Notes under the pieces: model-generated
Seen by the model: the letters and a program-made list of their open reading frames with translations, nothing else
Told to the model about the DNA's origin: nothing
The model's database searches: none
Made by a program: the position numbers and the translations under genes
From: Azoarcus sp031546845
Lineage (GTDB): Bacteria; Pseudomonadota; Gammaproteobacteria; Burkholderiales; Rhodocyclaceae
Assembly: GCA_031546845.1 (NCBI GenBank)
Contig: JAVBJT010000027.1
Coordinates: forward strand, 62,001-126,000
Reading direction: 5' to 3'
Length of the DNA stretch: 64,000 nucleotides
Part shown: positions 18,830 to 26,669 of the stretch, piece after piece
Layout: every line of letters starts with the position of its first letter
Position numbering within the stretch: position 1 is the first letter of the stretch

Positions 18830-19576
18830 ATGAACAAGCGACTGTCCCACCTATCCGCAGGCATTCTGCTGGCCGGATGGGGACTACCCGCGCTCGCGGC
18901 GATCAATTGGTCGCTCGGCAACGCCAACGCACCGGCCGAAACAGCGTGGACCGCCTCCTCCAACACCAACGCCCTGTCCAAAGGCACCGTCAACGGCTAC
19001 GCGGGCGGCGTCGGCGTAGCCTACTCGGGCGAATCGAGTTCCTCGCCCAATCATGCCCTCGACAACCAAGACCGCTACGAATCGGTTCTGCTCGACTTCG
19101 GCCCCACCTCAGTCCGGCTGGACAGCGTCTCGCTCGGCTGGACCAACAACGACAGCGACATCTGGGTACTCGCCTACACCAGCGCAACGCCGTTCAGCGG
19201 CTCACTGGCCGGCGCCAAATACAGCACGCTACTGAGCAACGGCTGGTCGCTCGTCGGCAACTACACCAATGTCGGCACCAACACCGTCAACCTTGGCACC
19301 GCCAGCAGCCTCTACTCCAGCTTCTGGCTGATCGGCGCGGGCGGCTTCGCCAGCTCGGTCGGCGTCACCTCCGGCGACAAAAAAGCCAACGACACATGGA
19401 AAGGCTTCGCCAACAAAACCTACGACTACGTAAAAGTATCCGCGGTCGGCGGCACACCCCGCCCGCCTCCGTCACGTAGCAGTTCGGTACCCGAACCCGG
19501 CTCGCTGGCGCTACTCGGCGTCGCTTTTGCCGGCATGCTGAGCTTGCGCCGGCACCCGTTCTGGCTGAAAAAATAA
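18830..19576 (+). CDS. PEP-CTERM sorting-domain surface protein, type 3
   Basis: This 248-residue protein has a signal peptide (cut near ALA-AI, about residue 24) and a C-terminal PEP-CTERM tail: VPEPGSLALLGVAFAGML followed by the basic SLRRHP. The middle resembles other exosortase-dependent surface proteins with beta-rich, Ser/Asn-rich sequence (YESVLLDFG, VSLGWTNNDSDIWVLAY). ATG at 18830 follows GGAG. The body is unrelated by eye to the two paralogues at the window start. It lies 132 bases after prsT on the same strand. Confidence 0.9.
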   Translation: MNKRLSHLSAGILLAGWGLPALAAINWSLGNANAPAETAWTASSNTNALSKGTVNGYAGGVGVAYSGESSSSPNHALDNQDRYESVLLDFGPTSVRLDSVSLGWTNNDSDIWVLAYTSATPFSGSLAGAKYSTLLSNGWSLVGNYTNVGTNTVNLGTASSLYSSFWLIGAGGFASSVGVTSGDKKANDTWKGFANKTYDYVKVSAVGGTPRPPPSRSSSVPEPGSLALLGVAFAGMLSLRRHPFWLKK

Positions 19577-19646
19577 CGCGAAAGCGATATCCGTTATTTG
19601 ATGCAAAAGGCAGTGTCAACCCACGGTGGTCGCTTTCTCCCAAGCC

Positions 19647-19664
19647 GAAGGCCCCACGGCCTTC
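19647..19664. terminator. Convergent hairpin after the type 3 PEP-CTERM gene
   Basis: GAAGGCC (19647-19653) and GGCCTTC (19658-19664) form a 7-bp stem with a CCAC loop between convergent genes. There is no clear U-run on either side, so its strength as a terminator is uncertain. Confidence 0.45.
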
Positions 19665-19672
19665 CACCAGGA

Positions 19673-21316
19673 CTATTCAAGCGCCTGCCCAGCAAGCACT
19701 CGAACCATGTTCGCGCGCACCCGCTCAGTGGGCTCGATATCCTGCGCCACCTTGAGAGCGGACTCGGCCTCTGTCGGCCATTGATCACGCCCCCAGCCAC
19801 TTAACGCCCTCAACGCCATGTTTCGATTACGAACCACCGGGCTGCGCAGCCCGGCCGCGACAAGAGACCAGCCAAGGGAAGGAAAACGTCCCAGATCCTG
19901 CAAAATCATGTCGAGTGCCGAGTGCTGGGCATACACCGCTCCCAACCCCATTTCCTCGGCAGGCCCCGTCGCGATCTGGTCCAAGTCCAGTTGCGCCATG
20001 GCCAAAGTAACGACCCGCTCGATGCGCGCCCGATCATCGCTGCGCATCAAGAAAAACCACTGATCGCCTTCACCTTTGTGCTGACGCTCGAAACGCACTT
20101 CCCACGGGTCCAACCCCAAGCGTTCCGCTGCGGTGGCCGCAGTCCAGAAATCTGCATCATCTTTCGAGCGCAAACCTTCCTGCACCAAAGCGAGCCATCG
20201 GTCATCCGCAACAATGGCCTGTGCCAATGCAGCGATGCGGGCTCTACCCTGCGCCGTCCAGCCACCCACCTCATAACGCGCCCAATCCTGGTCATCATTG
20301 GCGACAAAGTGAGCGACATCCGAAGCAATCAGATAATCGGCCAGGCGCGCAGGCATACGTCGGGCAAGATGTTCCAGATACAGCGCTGTCGCATCTGCGC
20401 CATCGGCATAGTCCCCCATGTCCTGCGCAGGACCGCCTTCGAGCAGTGCCTGAAGAATGTCCCCCGCGCCATGCAACAGCGCCTCGTCAATGTCGTTGGC
20501 TTGGAGGGCATGCAACAGCTCTCCACCCACCGCACACGGGTACGCCAGGTACTGGAACATGACCGAATTCCGATAGCCCTCGCGCAATAGCCAATCCTTG
20601 ATCTGGGCGTTCTGGGTATTCGACAAACGCTCGACCAAGTGGATACGTCCCCAACCTTCCACTCGTTTGGCCAGCGACCATAGGGCCTCCTCGCGCGCGG
20701 GTTCCTCCAGGGTGTTGCTCAGGGCAACGCCTGCGAAGAGCGTAAATTCCTCATGCATACCGAGCGTGGTGAGGACCGCCGTATCCAGAGGCGGCTGCAG
20801 TATGCCAAGCAACGCGATCCCCATTTTGACGGCACCACGGTCTGGGCTTTCAGTAGCCAGCCATCGTGCCAGCGCACGCAATCGCTCGGGATCAGCAGCA
20901 GGTGACGTGCTCACAGCGTCCAATAAGGAATCGATCTTGCCCAGCACCTCGTCACACACAATCAAATCGTAGAAATCCTTGGTTGCATTGGCCGAGCGCG
21001 TATTGGCAGCGGACAACAGCAGGTCGAGTACTCGCGCGACATCCGGGTCATCGGAACGCGCCGTATGGTGGCCCAGTACGCCATCCATTGCCCCAGGCGC
21101 CCAGCGCAGTTGAGAACCCTGCCGGCTCAGGAGCAATTCCTCATCCGGAAGCCTCATCGCTTCATCCGGCAGACGCTGACCGGCCTCAACCCCGAAGCTG
21201 GACAGGTAGCCATGAATACTCGGTCGTCCTACTGACCACGGCACCGGAAAACCATCCTGTATCTGCGCTACCTCCATCGGCACCGGCCGTTGCAGTAATC
21301 GCTTGAACCAATTCAT
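19673..21316 (-). CDS. Hypothetical protein, helical repeat-like, 547 residues
   Basis: I do not recognise this family. The start MNWFKRLLQRP follows AAAGAGG, a clear ribosome binding site. There is no signal peptide or membrane segment, so it is probably cytoplasmic. The sequence is acidic and alpha-helical, with short alanine/leucine helices that could form a solenoid of HEAT type (for example the end, around VVRNRNMALRALSGWGRD). No catalytic motif stands out. It is flanked by a convergent PEP-CTERM gene and by a 393-base gap. GC content is lower than that of prsT upstream. Confidence 0.75.
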   Translation of the reverse strand: MNWFKRLLQRPVPMEVAQIQDGFPVPWSVGRPSIHGYLSSFGVEAGQRLPDEAMRLPDEELLLSRQGSQLRWAPGAMDGVLGHHTARSDDPDVARVLDLLLSAANTRSANATKDFYDLIVCDEVLGKIDSLLDAVSTSPAADPERLRALARWLATESPDRGAVKMGIALLGILQPPLDTAVLTTLGMHEEFTLFAGVALSNTLEEPAREEALWSLAKRVEGWGRIHLVERLSNTQNAQIKDWLLREGYRNSVMFQYLAYPCAVGGELLHALQANDIDEALLHGAGDILQALLEGGPAQDMGDYADGADATALYLEHLARRMPARLADYLIASDVAHFVANDDQDWARYEVGGWTAQGRARIAALAQAIVADDRWLALVQEGLRSKDDADFWTAATAAERLGLDPWEVRFERQHKGEGDQWFFLMRSDDRARIERVVTLAMAQLDLDQIATGPAEEMGLGAVYAQHSALDMILQDLGRFPSLGWSLVAAGLRSPVVRNRNMALRALSGWGRDQWPTEAESALKVAQDIEPTERVRANMVRVLAGQALE

Positions 21317-21709
21317 CGAAAACCTCTTTGGACTTGCTGTCTTGAAAAATGCGCAACGATCGGCACCTGCGCAGAGCATCACATCACTCTCATGCGCTTA
21401 CACCGAGTTTAAACGCGCACGACATCACTAATTACTATGACCCGCCTCAGCATTCGTAATCGCACTCGTCGAGTTTGGATTTTTTGAAGGAGTTTTCACC
21501 CCCTCCTTAACCTTAATTCGACAATTTCATGTCTCTGCTTTTAGTGTCGAGGCTGCCGCCTTCGGCGTAGCGCTGGCGGTGGCAACAAGGCCGACTCCCG
21601 ATGCGGAGTGCGGGGTCTACACAATTCGATACGTTCCTTGCACCAGCGTTGGCAGGCACGAACAATATGGGCGTAGTGAAAAAATCCAGACCAAAGGAGG
21701 AGGCACGCC
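21317..21709. other. Intergenic region with weak hairpins
   Basis: No gene is supported in these 393 bases between divergent genes. AAGGAG (21487-21492) and CTCCTT (21503-21508) could form a 6-bp stem with a ten-base loop. A second GC-rich self-complementary stretch lies near 21549-21575. The last 20 bases hold the strong ribosome binding site of the next gene. Confidence 0.45.
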
Positions 21710-22027
21710 ATGTCGCAAGTCGTGATCATTTCTTTCAGCGCGGAGCGGGAATACGAATTCGCCGTTCATCCCACCGACGTGGTGGACATGGACCGAAAGG
21801 CCGCGCACAAGTGGCTCGCGGATGAGTTCGAGGCGCTGGAGTGCACACCCTCGAACCCGATGGGCAAGATCCTGGTGCTCGATATGATCCTCAACGTTGC
21901 CAAATACGGCGGCGAGGAGCGTTTCCGCCAGGCGGGCGAATGGGCGCGGCGTTTCGCCGGCGCGGTGGCGGTGGCGCTGGAGCGGCCGGCGATTCGCGTG
22001 GATGTGCCCAATTTCGTTGTCGGTTGA
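21710..22027 (+). CDS. Small hypothetical protein, 105 residues
   Basis: A very strong ribosome binding site, AAAGGAGG, precedes the ATG, which argues for real and high translation. The product has no signal peptide or membrane helix and is mildly acidic. A short beta-like start (SQVVIISFSAEREYEF) is followed by helical segments (AAHKWLADEFEALE, ERFRQAGEWARRFAGA). I do not recognise the family. It lies 58 bases upstream of the peptidoglycan-binding hydrolase and may be co-transcribed with it. Confidence 0.7.
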   Translation: MSQVVIISFSAEREYEFAVHPTDVVDMDRKAAHKWLADEFEALECTPSNPMGKILVLDMILNVAKYGGEERFRQAGEWARRFAGAVAVALERPAIRVDVPNFVVG

Positions 22028-22085
22028 ATCCGCCGCCCGCTATCGCTGCTTAAAATAGTCCCTCGCTGGTCAAGGGAGAAAAAGA

Positions 22086-22895
22086 ATGGCGGCAAGTTTG
22101 CGGCGAGGCGCGACCGGCGCGCGGGTGAAAAGCCTGCAACGCCGGCTCAAGGCGCGCGGTTTCGACCCCGGTGCGATCGACGGCGAATTCGGCGCAGCCA
22201 CCGAGGCGGCGCTGATGGCGTTCCAGCACAGCGAGGATTTGCTGGCGGACGGCATTGCCGGGCCGCGCACGCTGGCCGCGCTGGATTTGGCGAAACGCAC
22301 CGATACCTGGCCGAATGCGCTGCCGGGCATCACCGTGCAGACGGCGGCGGGTATGTTTCCATTCACGCCGCTGGGCAATATCCGCGACAACCTGCCGCCT
22401 GTTTTGGCGGCGCTCGCCGCCGCCGAGTTGCGCGACCGGCCAATGGTGTTGATGGCGCTGGCAACGATCCGCGCGGAAACCGAATCCTTCAAACCGGTGG
22501 AAGAAGGCTTGTCGCGCTTCAATACTTCACCGAACGGGCACCCTTTCGATCTTTACGACAACCGCCGCGATCTGGGCAACCGGGGCGCGCCCGACGGCGA
22601 GCGTTTTCGCGGCCGTGGCTACATCCAGCTCACCGGGCGGCACAATTACGGCCGTTACGGTGAGCGCGTGGGCCTGGGGGAACGCTTGCTGAGCGAACCG
22701 GCGCTGGCCGCCACGCCCGACATTGCCGCAAATCTGCTTGCCGCTTTCTTGAAGGATAAGGAAATCCCGATCAAGCGCGCTTTGCTCGAAGACGATCTGC
22801 GCCACGCCCGCCGCCTGGTCAACGGCGGCAGCCACGGTTTGGAGCGGTTTATCGACGCGTTTCGCCGTGGGGAGCGCCTGATCGCCGAAAGCTGA
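22086..22895 (+). CDS. Peptidoglycan-binding and GH19-like hydrolase
   Basis: Residues about 5-62 form a peptidoglycan-binding domain (VKSLQRRLKARGFDPGAIDG, DGIAGPRTLAAL). The C-terminal part resembles glycoside hydrolase family 19 chitinase/lysozymes, with RAETESF near residue 124 and the hallmark GRGYIQLTGRHNY near 176-188. It should cut peptidoglycan or chitin-like glycans. There is no signal peptide, as in phage endolysins, yet no other phage gene is near. AGGGAG precedes the ATG. It could be a domesticated endolysin or a non-classically exported muramidase. Confidence 0.85.
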   Translation: MAASLRRGATGARVKSLQRRLKARGFDPGAIDGEFGAATEAALMAFQHSEDLLADGIAGPRTLAALDLAKRTDTWPNALPGITVQTAAGMFPFTPLGNIRDNLPPVLAALAAAELRDRPMVLMALATIRAETESFKPVEEGLSRFNTSPNGHPFDLYDNRRDLGNRGAPDGERFRGRGYIQLTGRHNYGRYGERVGLGERLLSEPALAATPDIAANLLAAFLKDKEIPIKRALLEDDLRHARRLVNGGSHGLERFIDAFRRGERLIAES

Positions 22896-22907
22896 GCGCC
22901 CCGGCGC

Positions 22908-23495
22908 TTACTTGCGCCCGAGGCGATACACCGCGACGCTGGCGAGGAAGTTCGGCTCGTCGTCGATCCGCTGGCCTTCGTCGAAGGCCAGCCGCTCGCG
23001 CACCACGATGCTGTTCATCTCGCACAGGGCGTCGAAGTCGGCGATGGTGAAGAAGCGCACGTTGGGCGTGTTGAACCACTGGTACGGCAGGCTTTCCGAT
23101 ACCGGCATGCGGCCGTTGAGGATGCTCTGGCGGTGACGCCAGTAGCCGAAGTTGGGAAAGCTGACCACCGCTTCGTGACCAACCCGCAGCATTTCGGCGA
23201 GCACGCCCTGGGTGTTGTGGGTGGACTGGAGCGACAGGCTCATGATGACGTGGTCGAAAAAGCCGTCCTCGAAACCGGCCAGGCCCTGGTCCATGTTCAT
23301 CTGGATGACGTTGACGCCGTTTTTGAGGCAGGCAATCACCTTTTCCGGGTCGTTCTCGACGCCGTAGCCCTGCACCTCGCGCGCTTCGGCGAGGTGTTTG
23401 AGCAAGCTGCCGTCGCCGCAGCCCAGGTCCAGCACTTTTTCACCCGGCGCAATCCAGTGAGCAATGGCGTCGTAGTCGTAGCGATAGGCGGCCAT
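22908..23495 (-). CDS. metW: Methionine biosynthesis protein MetW
   Basis: This 195-residue protein has a SAM-methyltransferase fold (VLDLGCGDGSLLKHL near residue 20) and matches MetW, which is nearly always encoded after metX in proteobacteria. It is thought to support or activate MetX, and its own methyltransferase activity is not established. It begins two bases after the metX stop, so both probably share the SAM-responsive leader upstream of metX. Confidence 0.93.
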   Translation of the reverse strand: MAAYRYDYDAIAHWIAPGEKVLDLGCGDGSLLKHLAEAREVQGYGVENDPEKVIACLKNGVNVIQMNMDQGLAGFEDGFFDHVIMSLSLQSTHNTQGVLAEMLRVGHEAVVSFPNFGYWRHRQSILNGRMPVSESLPYQWFNTPNVRFFTIADFDALCEMNSIVVRERLAFDEGQRIDDEPNFLASVAVYRLGRK

Positions 23496-23497
23496 GC

Positions 23498-24625
23498 TTA
23501 TACCTCGATGCGGTCGAACCAGGCGGCGAGCGCCGCGTGGTATTGGGAGTCGTCGAGCAGGAAGGAGTCGTGGCCGGCCGCGCTGTCGATCTCGACATGG
23601 CTGACGTTACGGCGGTTGTGCAACAAGGCGTAGGCGATTTCGCGCGAGCGGTCGGAGGAAAAGCGCCAGTCGGTGGTAAAGGAAACAACGAGAAAATCCG
23701 CCGTTGCCCGCGCCAGCGCCGCCGGCAGGTTGCCGCCGTAGGCAAGGGCGGGGTCGTAGTAATCGAGCGCCTTGGTTATCAGCAGATAGGTATTGGCGTC
23801 GAAATAGCCGGCGAATTTGTCGCCCTGGTAGCGCAGATAGGATTCGATCTCGAATTCGGCGTCGTAGCTGTACACGGCCTTGCCGTGGCGCAGGCTGCGG
23901 CCGAATTTTTCCGCCATCGAGTCGTCGGACAGGTAGGTGATGTGGCCGATCATGCGCGCCAGCTTGAGCCCGCGCGCCGGCACCACGCCGTGTTCGTAGT
24001 AATGGCCGTCGTGAAAATCGGGGTCGCTGAGAATCGCTTGGCGGGCGACTTCGTTGAACGCGATGTTCTGCGCCGTGAGCTTGGGGGCGGAGGCGATTAC
24101 CGCGGCGTGGCCGATACGCTCGGGATATTGCAGCGCCCACGATAAGGCCTGCATGCCGCCGAGGCTGCCGCCGATGACGGCGGCGAAGCGTTCGATGCCC
24201 AGCAGCGTGGCTAACCGGGCCTGGGCATCGACCCAGTCTTCCACTGTGACGAAGGGAAAATCCGCGCCCCACAGTTTGCCGGTGGCCGGGTTGACGCTGT
24301 TGGGGCCGGACGAGCCATAGCAGCCGCCAAGGTTGTTCACACCGATGACGAAGAACTTGCGCGTATCGAGCGGTTTGCCGGGGCCAACGAGGTTATCCCA
24401 CCAACCCGCCTCGCCCGGCACATCGGCATAGGTGCCGGCGACGTGATGCGAGCCGGAGAGCGCGTGGCACACCAGCACGGCGTTGCTGCGTGCGGCGTTG
24501 AGTGTGCCGTAGGTTTCGTAGACGAGGTCGTAGCCGGCGATCGCGCCGCCGCTGCGCAAGGGCAGCGGCGTATCGAAGCGCGCCGTTTGCGGCGTGGCGA
24601 TTCCGACAGAATGCGATTGAATCAT
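23498..24625 (-). CDS. metX: Homoserine O-acyltransferase
   Basis: This alpha/beta-hydrolase-fold enzyme acylates L-homoserine with acetyl-CoA or succinyl-CoA, the first step of methionine synthesis. The 375-residue protein has HALSGSHHVAG near residue 50, the nucleophile Ser in GGSLGGMQAL near 153, and the C-terminal catalytic His in AAGHDSFLL. Proteobacterial MetX proteins paired with MetW often use succinyl-CoA, so the acyl donor is not fixed by this reading. It is preceded by a SAM-II-like riboswitch and terminator. Confidence 0.94.
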   Translation of the reverse strand: MIQSHSVGIATPQTARFDTPLPLRSGGAIAGYDLVYETYGTLNAARSNAVLVCHALSGSHHVAGTYADVPGEAGWWDNLVGPGKPLDTRKFFVIGVNNLGGCYGSSGPNSVNPATGKLWGADFPFVTVEDWVDAQARLATLLGIERFAAVIGGSLGGMQALSWALQYPERIGHAAVIASAPKLTAQNIAFNEVARQAILSDPDFHDGHYYEHGVVPARGLKLARMIGHITYLSDDSMAEKFGRSLRHGKAVYSYDAEFEIESYLRYQGDKFAGYFDANTYLLITKALDYYDPALAYGGNLPAALARATADFLVVSFTTDWRFSSDRSREIAYALLHNRRNVSHVEIDSAAGHDSFLLDDSQYHAALAAWFDRIEV

Positions 24626-24640
24626 GATCGGCGTTCGAAA

Positions 24641-24677
24641 AATAAAAAACCCAGTCGGCCAAAACGCGGACTGGGTT
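24641..24677 (-). terminator. Intrinsic terminator of the metX leader (expression platform)
   Basis: On the minus strand AACCCAGTC (24677-24669) pairs with GACTGGGTT (24656-24648) in a perfect 9-bp stem. It is followed directly by a T-rich tract to about 24641. It ends 16 bases before the metX start codon and just after the riboswitch aptamer, so it can abort transcription before metX. Confidence 0.88.
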
Positions 24678-24738
24678 GCCCTCGCTTTAGCCGTATTTAT
24701 TGAGCGCCCGCAAGCTATGGTTCAAATCGGCGCTGGTA
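24678..24738 (-). promoter_or_regulatory. SAM-II (SAM_alpha) riboswitch aptamer before metX
   Basis: Read on the minus strand, AGCGCC (24734-24729) pairs with GGCGCT (24708-24703) as helix P1 around a 20-base loop that contains GATTTGAACC and GCTTGC. After P1 comes CAATAAATACGGCTAAAGCG and then AGGGC. These strings follow the SAM-II consensus that I know (GATTTxACC, GCxxGC, AxTAAA and GCTAAA, with a purine-rich tail that forms the pseudoknot). SAM-II aptamers are known mainly from alphaproteobacterial metA, metX and metC leaders. SAM binding is expected to favour the adjoining terminator and shut off metX-metW. The call rests on motif and helix matching by eye. Confidence 0.82.
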
Positions 24739-24844
24739 TTGGGGGAACTTATCTCGCGTCGGCGGAAAAGTCAAACGCCAACAGGCGTCGGGAGCAAAAC
24801 GCCGTGATAACATCGCCAGCCCGGGGCTGCCCTTTCTCCGTCCT

Positions 24845-25048
24845 ATGATCCAGATATTTCTCAACGGTCGACCCGAAGCGCTGGAAGCGGAACTTTCCAT
24901 TGCCGCATTACTGGAAAGGCAGCAACTTGCCGGCAAGCGCCTGGCGGTGGAGCGCAACGGCGAAATCGTGCCGCGCGCGCGGCACGGGGATACGGCGCTG
25001 GCCGACGGCGATCGCGTGGAGATCGTCGTTGCTGTTGGCGGCGGTTGA
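24845..25048 (+). CDS. thiS: Sulfur carrier protein ThiS
   Basis: This 67-residue ubiquitin-like protein ends in the required Gly-Gly (VAVGGG). Its C-terminal thiocarboxylate donates sulfur to the thiazole ring of thiamin. It has the usual MIQIFLNG start and length. No ribosome binding site is obvious. It is divergent from metX and 71 bases before thiG. Confidence 0.93.
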   Translation: MIQIFLNGRPEALEAELSIAALLERQQLAGKRLAVERNGEIVPRARHGDTALADGDRVEIVVAVGGG

Positions 25049-25119
25049 AAACCGCGCGCGGCGAACGGCATACCTAACCCATCCAACCTCGATCCATTCA
25101 ATTCCAGACAGGCTTCCCC

Positions 25120-25905
25120 ATGAACGACCCCTTGGTGATCGCCGGTAAATCCTATGGCTCCCGGCTTCTGGTCGGCACCGGCAAGTATGCGGATTTCGCC
25201 GAAACGCGCACGGCCATCGACGCCAGCGGCGCCGAGATCGTCACCGTCGCCATCCGCCGCAGCAACATCGGCCAGAACCCGGACGAGCCCAATCTGCTCG
25301 ACGCATTGCCGCCACAGCGCTTCACCATCCTGCCCAATACCGCCGGCTGCTATACCGCCGACGATGCGGTGCGCACGCTGCGGCTGGCGCGCGAACTGCT
25401 CGACGGCCACGCGCTGGTGAAGCTGGAGGTGCTGGGCGACCCGCAAACCCTGTTCCCGAACATGCCGGAAACCTTGAAAGCGGCCGAAACTCTGGTGAAG
25501 GAAGGCTTTCAGGTCATGGTGTATTGCTCCGACGATCCCATCCAGGCCAAGATGCTGGAACAGATCGGCTGTGTCGCGGTGATGCCGCTCGCATCGCTGA
25601 TCGGCTCCGGCATGGGTATTCTCAATCCGTGGAATCTGCGCCTGATCATCGACAACGCCACGGTGCCGGTGCTGGTGGACGCGGGTGTGGGCACCGCGTC
25701 CGACGCTGCCATTGCAATGGAACTAGGCTGCGACGGCGTGCTGATGAATACCGCCATTGCCAAGGCCGGTAAGCCGGTGTTGATGGCGGGCGCGATGAAA
25801 AAGGCGGTGGAGGCCGGCCGCGAAGCTTGGCTTGCCGGGCGCATGCCGCGCAAGCATTACGCGGCCGACCCCAGTTCGCCGACCGCCGGGTTGATCGGCT
25901 CGTGA
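25120..25905 (+). CDS. thiG: Thiazole synthase
   Basis: ThiG builds the thiazole phosphate of thiamin from deoxyxylulose phosphate, dehydroglycine and ThiS-thiocarboxylate. The Schiff-base lysine is K101 in LVKLEVLGD. Other family blocks are VMVYCSDDP, PLASLIGSGMGILNP, VDAGVGTASDAA and MNTAIAKA. The length (261) is normal. The stop overlaps the trmB start as GTGA. Confidence 0.96.
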   Translation: MNDPLVIAGKSYGSRLLVGTGKYADFAETRTAIDASGAEIVTVAIRRSNIGQNPDEPNLLDALPPQRFTILPNTAGCYTADDAVRTLRLARELLDGHALVKLEVLGDPQTLFPNMPETLKAAETLVKEGFQVMVYCSDDPIQAKMLEQIGCVAVMPLASLIGSGMGILNPWNLRLIIDNATVPVLVDAGVGTASDAAIAMELGCDGVLMNTAIAKAGKPVLMAGAMKKAVEAGREAWLAGRMPRKHYAADPSSPTAGLIGS

Positions 25906-26645
25906 CTGGCCCGGACGCAAACTTGGCCACGGATTCCACCACGGACATTACGGAAGCCAACGACCCGCAGGCGCGCTTTTCCAGCCGCAGCATCCGTAGC
26001 TTTGTGCTACGCCAAGGCCATATGTCGGGCGCGCAGCAGCGCTACCTGGACGACGTGCTACCGCGCATCGGCCTGCCCTACAGCGCGGCACCGCTCGATC
26101 TGGACGCCGCGTTCGGCCGCCATGCGCCCAAAATTGTCGAGATCGGCTTTGGCATGGGCGAAACCACGGCGAAAATCGCCGCCGCTCAACCGCAGCAGGA
26201 TTTTCTCGGTATCGAGGTTCATGGCCCTGGCGTTGGCGGTTTGTGCAAGCTCGTCGCCGAAGGCGGGCTTTCCAACGTGCGCATCGTCCGCCACGATGCC
26301 GTCGAAGTGCTGCGCGACATGATCGCGGACGGCGCGCTCGCCGGCATCCATGTGTTTTTTCCCGACCCCTGGCGCAAGAAGCGCCATCACAAACGGCGCC
26401 TCGTTCAAGCCGATTTCGCCGCGCTGGCCGCAGCCAAGCTCGCCCCCGACGGCTACCTGCATTGCGCGACGGATTGGGAAGACTACGCGCACTGGATGCT
26501 GGAGGCGCTCTCGGCCGAACCGCTGCTACAAAATACCGCCGCCGGCTTTGCGCCACGGCCGGATCACCGCCCGCTGACCAAATTCGAAAACCGTGGCCTC
26601 AAACTCGGCCATGGCGTATGGGACTTGCTGTTCCGCCGCCGCTGA
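25902..26645 (+). CDS. trmB: tRNA (guanine-N7-)-methyltransferase
   Basis: The enzyme methylates G46 in the variable loop of tRNA with SAM. The family hallmark VFFPDPWRKKRHHKRRL is present, as are the SAM site EIGFGMGETTA and CATDWEDYA. I chose the GTG at 25902 that overlaps the thiG stop, giving 247 residues. An upstream in-frame start would lie well inside thiG. Coupling with thiG is probable. Confidence 0.93.
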   Translation: MTGPDANLATDSTTDITEANDPQARFSSRSIRSFVLRQGHMSGAQQRYLDDVLPRIGLPYSAAPLDLDAAFGRHAPKIVEIGFGMGETTAKIAAAQPQQDFLGIEVHGPGVGGLCKLVAEGGLSNVRIVRHDAVEVLRDMIADGALAGIHVFFPDPWRKKRHHKRRLVQADFAALAAAKLAPDGYLHCATDWEDYAHWMLEALSAEPLLQNTAAGFAPRPDHRPLTKFENRGLKLGHGVWDLLFRRR

Positions 26646-26669
26646 ACGCGGCGTTCGCTGGAGAAAAAA

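Noticed and set aside
24740..24844. A possible thiamin (TPP) riboswitch before thiS
   Set aside because: The leader is short and lacks the conserved CTGAGA and ACCTGATC-type elements on the plus strand.
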